Source: a virus
IMG/VR virus record: IMGVR_UViG_3300048055_000054
Location: 1 to 40,918 of that record
DNA length: 40,918 nucleotides
Strand: one strand, 5' to 3'
Below are positions 16,759 to 22,448 of the stretch, one piece after another (within the stretch, counting starts at the first letter, position 1; each line of letters opens with the position of its first letter). The translations under genes were made by a program, and so were the position numbers. Under the pieces are notes generated by a model, which did not search any database, was not told the origin of the DNA, and saw nothing but the letters and a program-made list of their open reading frames with translations.

Positions 16759-16963
16759 AACGTGGCACATAGTCCCCTACGCCACATTCGTGCGTGACTT
16801 ACCGCAACGGAAGTTTGTAGGCTACTGTGGTGTTGCGTTACGGATCTCACAACCTGAAACGACTTGGACTGTTACCGACAGCACCTACAGCCGGGTTAGG
16901 ATTAGATGCCCGATCTGTAGTGGAGCGGTTGTTTTGGAAGAGCTAGGAGAGGCTAAACTATGA
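16730..16963 (+). CDS. small His-Cys-CxxC / Leu-tail protein (family member 6)
   Basis: A 77-aa copy with His13, Cys33-Gly, CxxC at 60-63 and C-terminal LGEAKL. The first Cys of CxxC is 18 residues from the end. The N-terminus is Lys/Arg-rich. It starts inside the previous gene, and its final CTA TGA contains the ATG of the dNMP kinase. Function is unknown. Confidence 0.76.
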   Translation: MGSKRKKPFETWHIVPYATFVRDLPQRKFVGYCGVALRISQPETTWTVTDSTYSRVRIRCPICSGAVVLEELGEAKL

Positions 16964-17679
16964 GACTGATTGGGATAGTAGGACAAGCAGAATCAGGTAA
17001 GGACACAGCAGCTGACATCTTTGTGGAGGACGAGAGCTTCGCTAAGATTGCGCTAGCCGACCCGTTGAAGCGGTTCCTTCTAACAGTGTTTGAGTTTGAC
17101 CACAACTCTGTATTTGGTCCGTCCGAGTTTCGTGGAACACAGTTCCCTATGCCTGATTTCACTGCACCTGAGGTGAGGGACGATGTAACCTACGAAGCAC
17201 TAAACCAGTTTAGCACAAGCCGTCGCATCCTTGATTGGTTGGACGCTTTCTCAAAAGGCAGAGAGACTGTGTCCCCCAGGGACGCTCTGATTTCGTTGGG
17301 AACAGACTGGGGTAGGAAGCTTGGGCCTAACTTGTTTATTGACATTCTAGCCAATCAAATCGTTGCACTAAACGATAAGTCGCGTATAGCATACTCCAAG
17401 GACAAGGGCGCTGTCGTAGAGCGCTATTCGTCTACCTACAAGGGGGTAGTCGTCCCAGACGTTCGCTTTGAGAACGAACTGAACTTCATAAAAGAAAATA
17501 ACGGCATCTTAATCAAGATTGAGCGCAACACTACTCTGGTGAAGCCCTTCTCAGGTCACGCGTCAGAATCCGACCAAAAAGCGTTTGCACCTGGGCTGTT
17601 TGATGCTATAGTCGTCAACGATGGGAACCTCAGTGACTTCAAGGCCAAAATTGACCTACTGGTGTACCAGTATGTTTAA
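16960..17679 (+). CDS. deoxynucleoside monophosphate kinase (T4 gp1-like)
   Basis: A 239-aa P-loop kinase. The N-terminus reads GIVGQAESGKDT, with Lys14 in the Walker A loop. A later ALADPLKR segment, an ISLGTDWGRK stretch and a VVVPDVRFENE strand are hallmarks of phage dNMP kinases. It should phosphorylate dNMPs from degraded host DNA to dNDPs to supply replication. ATG 16960 overlaps the preceding stop by four bases. The 3' end overlaps a small membrane protein gene by eight bases. Family assignment is solid; substrate range is not visible. Confidence 0.88.
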   Translation: MRLIGIVGQAESGKDTAADIFVEDESFAKIALADPLKRFLLTVFEFDHNSVFGPSEFRGTQFPMPDFTAPEVRDDVTYEALNQFSTSRRILDWLDAFSKGRETVSPRDALISLGTDWGRKLGPNLFIDILANQIVALNDKSRIAYSKDKGAVVERYSSTYKGVVVPDVRFENELNFIKENNGILIKIERNTTLVKPFSGHASESDQKAFAPGLFDAIVVNDGNLSDFKAKIDLLVYQYV

Positions 17680-17869
17680 CAACCTATGTAACATAGCTCT
17701 TACTGTCTACTATGTAGACACAGCCCTGCTGTGTCTAGCGCTGTGGCTGTACCCTAGCTACTTCCTCCTACTCACTACGCTAATGGTTCTAGCTACAGTA
17801 ATCCTAGGTGTTGCTGCTTTCTTACACGGTGAAGCGAAAAAAGAAAAAGAAACAAGGAGAACAACATGA
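17672..17869 (+). CDS. small membrane protein, 65 aa, two predicted TM segments
   Basis: The frame is open from 17621, but the ATG at 17672 gives a compact membrane protein: hydrophobic residues 5-30 and 32-52, then a Lys/Glu/Arg-rich tail that should be cytoplasmic. Its start overlaps the kinase stop by eight bases, and its TGA overlaps the next ATG. Two short helices with a charged tail are compatible with a holin or an inner-membrane accessory protein. There is no endolysin beside it, so I do not call it a holin. Confidence 0.65.
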   Translation: MFNNLCNIALTVYYVDTALLCLALWLYPSYFLLLTTLMVLATVILGVAAFLHGEAKKEKETRRTT

Positions 17870-18159
17870 CCGACAACGACGAAACCCCTAAGAACGATGC
17901 AATCCCCCGCGCTATTTCTGGCTTGATATTTGAGCAGTTACAACAGTATGACAGATTCAATATGTTCATACAGTCCAACTACCATATCTCGTTGATGAAG
18001 AACGATGAGGACAAGCGAATCGAGGTTATCGTCGAGGAGATCCTGGGGGCTGTTGCAACAGAGAACCTAGTGACTCGTGTCAAAGACCGTAATGCCAAGC
18101 GTAAGACCGGTAACATCGTTATTGCCAAGGCAGACGCACTGACCAAGCTAAAGAACTAA
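17866..18159 (+). CDS. hypothetical protein, 97 aa
   Basis: The ATG overlaps the previous stop (ATGA). The N-terminus is acidic (DNDETPKND), followed by a helical body and a basic C-terminus. There are no Cys motifs or membrane segments. The size, charge split and helical body would suit a DNA- or protein-binding accessory, but I do not recognise the family. Confidence 0.6.
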   Translation: MTDNDETPKNDAIPRAISGLIFEQLQQYDRFNMFIQSNYHISLMKNDEDKRIEVIVEEILGAVATENLVTRVKDRNAKRKTGNIVIAKADALTKLKN

Positions 18160-18160
18160 C

Positions 18161-18769
18161 ATGAAGATCCCTATCAAAATAGGCCAGCGTTATGGCGCTT
18201 GGGTTGTTTTGAAAGAACTCGGGTACAGTAGTAAGTACCAGTGCCAGTGTGACTGCGGTATCACGTCTCCCTGCCGTGCTTATGACCTGGCCCAAGGGAA
18301 GACCCGGAGTTGCAAGCAATGCACAACTAAGCAGCGATCAGGCGCCGCGCTGATGTCTCACGACCCAGCATACGGGTGCTGGGGGCACATGGTGTCTAGG
18401 TGTACAAACAAATCCAACAAGGACTACAAGAACTACGGCGGACGAGGCATCCAGGTCTGTGACTTGTGGAAAGACTCATTTGAGACCTTCCTCATGCAGA
18501 TGGGACCCCGGCCTAGCGTCTACCACTCGTTAGAGCGGTTAGACGTTAATGGGAACTACGAGGCAGGTAATGTCACGTGGGCTACTGTTGCCGAACAATC
18601 AGTTAACAAGCGCAGTACTGTACGCATTACCATTGAGGGGGAGACTAAAGCCGTCTCAGAGTGGGCAGAGGACCCACGGTGTGTTGTTACTGCTAAGGTG
18701 GTCTACAAACGGATAGAAAGAGGCTGGGATCCAGTCAAAGCGGTACTTACACCAACCAAGGGTAAATAA
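18161..18769 (+). CDS. zinc-containing phage protein of the HNH/AP2-like GGRGI family
   Basis: A 202-aa protein. The N-terminal half has Cys-rich segments (CQCDCG near residue 27 and CKQC near 50), typical of a zinc ribbon. Residues 65-150 follow the widespread phage pattern: Trp, RCTNK, a YKNYGGRGIQVCDLW block, a SFETFL block, then SLERLDVNGNYEAGNVTWAT. Proteins of this type are annotated as HNH- or AP2-associated and are often free-standing homing-endonuclease relatives. The Asp/Asn-Gly-Asn-Tyr block replaces a canonical HNH triad, so nuclease activity is not assured. It may be a selfish element or a host-takeover nuclease. Codon use resembles its neighbours, so any insertion is not recent. 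Confidence 0.7.
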   Translation: MKIPIKIGQRYGAWVVLKELGYSSKYQCQCDCGITSPCRAYDLAQGKTRSCKQCTTKQRSGAALMSHDPAYGCWGHMVSRCTNKSNKDYKNYGGRGIQVCDLWKDSFETFLMQMGPRPSVYHSLERLDVNGNYEAGNVTWATVAEQSVNKRSTVRITIEGETKAVSEWAEDPRCVVTAKVVYKRIERGWDPVKAVLTPTKGK

Positions 18770-18770
18770 C

Positions 18771-19496
18771 ATGAAAAAACTAATACAATGGTTTAAAAAG
18801 GTGCTTAATACCGCGGTGGTAGCTGAGGTACCCCCTGGGACTACTATCGTAGGCGGGGACTTCGTAAGGGAGAAGGAAGGGGGCCTTATTGGAAAAGTGA
18901 GGACCCCCCTCAGCACCCGTAGCTGGGTGTGGGTAGATTATATAGATCCTGCTGTGGAATCACTACAGTACCATAGTACAGCCCAGCCTCTTTTTGAAAA
19001 AATAACAGAAGAAGAGTACGATGCTGCTAAAAAAGTGTGGGACGACCATACCGAGCGTAAAACAGAAGTACAGCGACGAAACTTCAACAGGTTCTGTGAT
19101 AATATCATTGGTACCTTTAGAGGAAATCCCCACATACATTTTGTAAAAAGTAGCCGGTCTAACACGCTAACAGTCTACATGGTAGGAGGCCCAGGGGTAC
19201 GTTATCGCTGGCGACAGGCAAAATTTCACACTGCCCTAGGCGCAGAAGAGTGCGCCAAGTACGAACTAGGTGAGATCGAGCGTATCATTGATATGTTAGC
19301 ACGTACGAAGGCTTCTAAAGGCATATACGACTCACATATCCCTACGCTGTCCCCCAGCTTGGTTTTCGGTGTGTTGAGGGAAATTAACAACCAACCACCC
19401 GAATTTAAGACTGAGCTAGACTGCCCTGGTACAGACGTACCAGAAACCCCTGGACGTGCCCCGAACCCAGAAATAGAGGACCCTGTCAATGACTAA
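18771..19496 (+). CDS. hypothetical protein, 241 aa
   Basis: The start ATG follows the previous TAA by one base. The N-terminus is a short basic amphipathic helix (residues 1-15). The middle is a charged alpha/beta region. The C-terminus is Pro/Glu/Asp-rich and probably disordered. The 5' half is more A-rich than its neighbours. There are no catalytic motifs that I can recognise. It overlaps the PD-(D/E)XK nuclease gene by eight bases, which suggests joint translation. Confidence 0.6.
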   Translation: MKKLIQWFKKVLNTAVVAEVPPGTTIVGGDFVREKEGGLIGKVRTPLSTRSWVWVDYIDPAVESLQYHSTAQPLFEKITEEEYDAAKKVWDDHTERKTEVQRRNFNRFCDNIIGTFRGNPHIHFVKSSRSNTLTVYMVGGPGVRYRWRQAKFHTALGAEECAKYELGEIERIIDMLARTKASKGIYDSHIPTLSPSLVFGVLREINNQPPEFKTELDCPGTDVPETPGRAPNPEIEDPVND

Positions 19497-20022
19497 GAAA
19501 GCAGCCAAGCAGGCCACTAAGAAGGGCATAAATAGCCGTCAAAAAGGTGCCCGGGGGGAACGGGAGGTCTGTAAGGTGTTTGCTGAGTGGTGGGGGGCTG
19601 AGTTTAGTAGGACGCCTCTTAGCGGCGGCTGGGCCACTGCTAAGACCCGCGACAGCGTAAACGCGGCAGGGGACCTAGTGTGCTCTGATACTCGTTTTCC
19701 TTTCACAGTAGAGTGTAAGTTTGTGGAGGGGTGGTCGTTTGAACAGCTACTAACAGCACCAAAGTGCAACTTCTATAAGTGGTGGGATCAGGCCGTAGGA
19801 GAGACGCCGGAAGGAAAGATGCCCTTATTGGTGTTCACTAAGAGCAGGGCACCCTGGTTCTTTGCCACATTTTCCGAAAATCTCCTGCCGCTCGCTGTTA
19901 GAGGCGTCACCATTAGTACACACATACAAGAGCGGTCTGTTACAATAGGCCTACTAGCAGACTTACTCACACCCGAAAATATGCTGTACAGCACCCACCT
20001 GTATACCAAACGACAGCCGTAA
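19489..20022 (+). CDS. PD-(D/E)XK-type nuclease (resolvase-like)
   Basis: A 177-aa protein. After a Lys-rich start it has GARGEREV with Glu26, then RTPLSGGW, then AGDL with Asp62 and VECKF with Glu75 and Lys77: the Glu...Asp...Glu-x-Lys arrangement of PD-(D/E)XK nucleases such as archaeal-type Holliday junction resolvases. It may resolve branched recombination products before packaging or degrade host DNA. The location after the recombination set supports the former. The C-terminal ~90 residues contain WFFATF and further beta strands that probably complete the fold. Confidence 0.78.
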   Translation: MTKKAAKQATKKGINSRQKGARGEREVCKVFAEWWGAEFSRTPLSGGWATAKTRDSVNAAGDLVCSDTRFPFTVECKFVEGWSFEQLLTAPKCNFYKWWDQAVGETPEGKMPLLVFTKSRAPWFFATFSENLLPLAVRGVTISTHIQERSVTIGLLADLLTPENMLYSTHLYTKRQP

Positions 20023-20031
20023 GGAGCCCCA

Positions 20032-20106
20032 GTGACTGAAGTACCAAAGTGCCCTAAATGTAAGAAGGCCTTAATCCGTTGTAAGTGTAAGGAGAACGAC
20101 CTATGA
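20032..20106 (+). CDS. 24-aa Cys-rich mini-protein
   Basis: A GTG start follows AAGGAG by several bases, and the frame closes at TGA 20104-20106. The product has CPKC at 7-10 and a second Cys-Lys-Cys at 17-19: four Cys in 24 residues, embedded in Lys. This is enough to hold one zinc ion. The TGA overlaps the ATG of the next mini-gene. The good ribosome binding site and exact overlaps on the downstream side support reality. Confidence 0.6.
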   Translation: MTEVPKCPKCKKALIRCKCKENDL

Positions 20107-20207
20107 AACCTGGTGTAATCGTAGGTATTGTACTTGCTGTTGTTTTTGCTGTGGCCGCCATCTACGCAGTGTCCGTCCTAGGAGTAGCAGCTGCCCCCTA
20201 CCTATGA
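20103..20207 (+). CDS. 34-aa single-pass membrane mini-protein
   Basis: The ATG overlaps the previous TGA and the TGA at 20205-20207 overlaps the ATG of the epimerase-like gene. After a short Met-Lys-Pro-Gly N-terminus the protein is one hydrophobic helix of Val/Ile/Ala/Leu to its end. A single short TM helix with almost no tails could be a small holin-like or membrane-anchoring peptide; function is unknown. Confidence 0.6.
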   Translation: MKPGVIVGIVLAVVFAVAAIYAVSVLGVAAAPYL

Positions 20208-21010
20208 AACGTATAGCCTTCACAATAGGTGGAGATCACGGGGCGTTGTATGATGTACGCGACCGCCTAATCAAGCTGGGCTACTGGCTTGTCCCTGAGG
20301 GTAGTACCGACCCAGCCCCTGACTTCCGTGTATACGGTGGAGCCCCCTACGAGTACAACGGGGATATCGACATAGCCTGTCTACTAAGGGAATGTCCTGA
20401 CTTCCGTGTCCCTACGATAGTTCTGTCTAGTGGGGATGTCTATTCCGACGTTGAGGACAAGAAGGTTCCGTTCAAGGAGGATGACATGTTAATCGTCCCC
20501 TCGGTATACGACAGTGATTTGTGCAACGTGTTGTATTCCCTGATAGCAGAGAACTACTTTCTAGAAGCAGGTGGCCAGACGCTAGTGCTCCGTACGTTTA
20601 ACCTGTACGGGGCAGGGGCCAAAGGGACCATCCGGAATATGTTCCGGCGTCTCGATCGGAAGGAACAGATAGTAATACCTCCCCCTGGGTACCAAGTCAA
20701 CACGTGGTTGCACATTGACGACTTCCTCTCCGCGATAGAGAAGTTAATACCCAAGTTCCTAAAAGGGGCACAGGGGGTGTACAACATCGGGTCCAAGGAG
20801 GAAATCAGCTACAACCGACTGGCTGACTCCGTTTGGCAGCTTGTGCATACCGATGGGTCTGCTACACTCACTACGCCTAATCCAAGGTGGGTGCAGCCCT
20901 GGTACACAGTACCTGACATTACTAGAATCCAAGCGTTGCTTAACTGGAAGCCACAAATATCAATACGGAAGGGATTGTGGATGCATGTTAACCAAAAAAC
21001 GAATGTATAG
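20204..21010 (+). CDS. degenerate NAD-dependent epimerase/dehydratase-like (extended SDR) protein
   Basis: A 268-aa relative of nucleotide-sugar epimerases. Recognisable elements are TIVLSSGDVYSD (around 71-82), LRTFNLYG (about 129-136), an HIDD stretch, YNIGS and a C-terminal LNWKP block. The N-terminal Gly motif is loose (IGGDHGAL). At the catalytic site Tyr102 is present, but the Lys of YxxxK is replaced by Leu106. The region between the first strands is much shortened. It may therefore be catalytically dead or a binding protein. Phage epimerases usually serve surface or DNA glycosylation. It overlaps the next small Cys gene by 26 bases. Confidence 0.7.
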   Translation: MKRIAFTIGGDHGALYDVRDRLIKLGYWLVPEGSTDPAPDFRVYGGAPYEYNGDIDIACLLRECPDFRVPTIVLSSGDVYSDVEDKKVPFKEDDMLIVPSVYDSDLCNVLYSLIAENYFLEAGGQTLVLRTFNLYGAGAKGTIRNMFRRLDRKEQIVIPPPGYQVNTWLHIDDFLSAIEKLIPKFLKGAQGVYNIGSKEEISYNRLADSVWQLVHTDGSATLTTPNPRWVQPWYTVPDITRIQALLNWKPQISIRKGLWMHVNQKTNV

Positions 21011-21227
21011 GGGAACGTGGGCTAACCACATTTCTGAGGGCGGTAGACTTCTGTGTGGTAGGCCGTTCTACGCCCAATACCCCACGGCGTACACTGACGG
21101 TTCGGGGCGTAGGCCGTTTCCTAGCATTTCCTACGGTACTCTAGCGAGTTACAGCAGACTAACAATCAACTGTGCAGATTGCTGTGCAATTCTACCATTA
21201 AGACAACTAAGGAGTGTTCAACTATGA
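20985..21227 (+). CDS. small His-Cys-CxxC / Leu-tail protein (family member 7)
   Basis: An 80-aa copy from ATG 20985 (ATG 21003 would remove six residues). It has His15, Cys24-Gly, CxxC at 63-66 and C-terminal LRSVQL. The first Cys of CxxC is 18 residues from the end. The middle is Tyr/Ser/Thr/Arg-rich. The final CTA TGA contains the ATG of the Dam-like methyltransferase. Zinc binding is inferred; function is unknown. Confidence 0.74.
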   Translation: MLTKKRMYRGTWANHISEGGRLLCGRPFYAQYPTAYTDGSGRRPFPSISYGTLASYSRLTINCADCCAILPLRQLRSVQL

Positions 21228-21766
21228 CTAAAGCTGGCGGACAGGTAGGACCGAGAGTAAAGGGAGTCAACGATGACCGGTGCTCCCCAGAATCAGTATT
21301 ATCCGTGGTGCGTATGTTTGCGCCCATCACACTGGACCCCTGTTCTAACCCACACAGCACTGTAGGAGCCTCTACAAGCCTCTCGTTGGAGAACGGGGAT
21401 GACGGGCTGGTAGCTGACTGGGAGGCCCTTGCAGGGCAACCTGGGTTGGTTTTCGTGAACCCCCCGTGGTCCTCCCTTTATCCTTGGGCCAGGAAGTGCG
21501 TGCGGGTATCCATGGATACTTTCTTCCGTACAGAAATCATATGGCTGGCCCGCGCTGAGAGCGCCACAGAGTGGTCACAACTCCTCCATAGGAACGCCTC
21601 CGCTATGTGCATGTGGTCAAAGCGTGTAGGATACCCCAAGCCAGGGGACACGGGCAAGATCACCAATGATGTCCAGAGTAGTATGTTGTTCTACTTTGGT
21701 AACAGGGTGGACAGGTTCAATGAGATGTTTAGGCCCTATGGGATTGTGTACAAGAGGCTACCGTGA
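21224..21766 (+). CDS. phage DNA N-6-adenine methyltransferase (Dam family)
   Basis: A 180-aa protein of the phage Dam type. It has an LDPCSNP block near residue 38, the catalytic NPPW (a DPPY variant) near 82, and a following TEIIWLARAES strand. It should methylate adenine N6 in phage DNA, protecting it from host restriction or marking it. Only the compact catalytic core is present, the usual size for this family. ATG 21224 is taken over the longer frame from 21179 because of its four-base overlap with the preceding gene. Its last bases overlap the phosphoesterase GTG start. Confidence 0.85.
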   Translation: MTKAGGQVGPRVKGVNDDRCSPESVLSVVRMFAPITLDPCSNPHSTVGASTSLSLENGDDGLVADWEALAGQPGLVFVNPPWSSLYPWARKCVRVSMDTFFRTEIIWLARAESATEWSQLLHRNASAMCMWSKRVGYPKPGDTGKITNDVQSSMLFYFGNRVDRFNEMFRPYGIVYKRLP

Positions 21767-22413
21767 CAAAGCTGTGCTTTATTTCAGACACTCACACTTA
21801 CCACGATCAAGTACACATACCTGAATGTGACATTCTGGTGTGTAGCGGGGATTTTACGTTCAAAGGAGAACCCAGGGAACTGATAAGCTTTAACTCTTTC
21901 ATCCATGATTTAAAAGAGGCCAAAACCATAAAGAAGTGCGTCGTGACATATGGCAATCACGAGGTTATGACGGAAAAAGACCCTTGGGGGATGGCGAAGC
22001 TGTATCTGCCTGCGTGTGAACTGTTGCATAGGAGCGATGACGAGATAGAGGGTATTAAGTTCTACGGCCTCCCGGATCAGCTTCCGTTCTTCAACTGGGC
22101 GTACAACTCCTCGGAGGAGAAGATTGCAGGCTTCTTGAAGTGGGTACCGGATGACGTAGACGTTGTTGTGTCACACGGGCCTCCTTATGGCATCCTGGAC
22201 CGTAACAGGGAAGGACAGCCCTGCGGCTCACACGCACTCCGAGATTGGATAGAGGAGCACCAACCAAAAATATGTGTTTTTGGTCATATCCACGAAGGAG
22301 CCTCAGCCAATCAGGGAGTAACACTACTTGGCCGTACACTGTGCATCAACGCATCAACATGTACTAGGGAATCCAAGCCCACGAACAAACCAATTGTGGT
22401 GGATGTGGTCTAG
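21763..22413 (+). CDS. calcineurin-like metallophosphoesterase
   Basis: A 216-aa enzyme starting at a GTG within the Dam stop overlap. It carries the dinuclear-metal motif series: ISDTH at 8-12, CSGDF near 28, YGNHE near 66, VSHGPP near 134 and FGHIHEG near 170. The compact form resembles small cytoplasmic phosphodiesterases rather than SbcD. The substrate is unknown; a 2',3'-cyclic phosphate, nucleotide signal or RNA end are possibilities. The phage also encodes an RNA ligase further right, so RNA-end repair is conceivable but speculative. Confidence 0.85.
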   Translation: MTKLCFISDTHTYHDQVHIPECDILVCSGDFTFKGEPRELISFNSFIHDLKEAKTIKKCVVTYGNHEVMTEKDPWGMAKLYLPACELLHRSDDEIEGIKFYGLPDQLPFFNWAYNSSEEKIAGFLKWVPDDVDVVVSHGPPYGILDRNREGQPCGSHALRDWIEEHQPKICVFGHIHEGASANQGVTLLGRTLCINASTCTRESKPTNKPIVVDVV

Positions 22414-22435
22414 CACAAAACGCCCTTCTGTGCTA
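22411..22435 (+). other. short hairpin at replication/structural junction
   Basis: A perfect 7-bp inverted repeat (TAGCACA and TGTGCTA) with an 11-base loop begins at the phosphoesterase stop and ends 13 bases before the fibre ATG. There is no T-run, so it is at best a weak terminator. Because it would sit close to the fibre ribosome site, it might instead influence fibre translation. Confidence 0.35.
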
Positions 22436-22448
22436 CCCTTTGCACTCC

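Noticed and set aside
17672-17869. Two-helix membrane protein as a holin
   Set aside because: There is no endolysin or spanin gene nearby, and it sits among nucleotide-metabolism genes, so the holin call would rest on hydrophobicity alone.
21763-22413. Second SbcD-like nuclease subunit
   Set aside because: It lacks the size and C-terminal capping domain of SbcD and has no ATPase partner; it matches small calcineurin-like phosphodiesterases instead.
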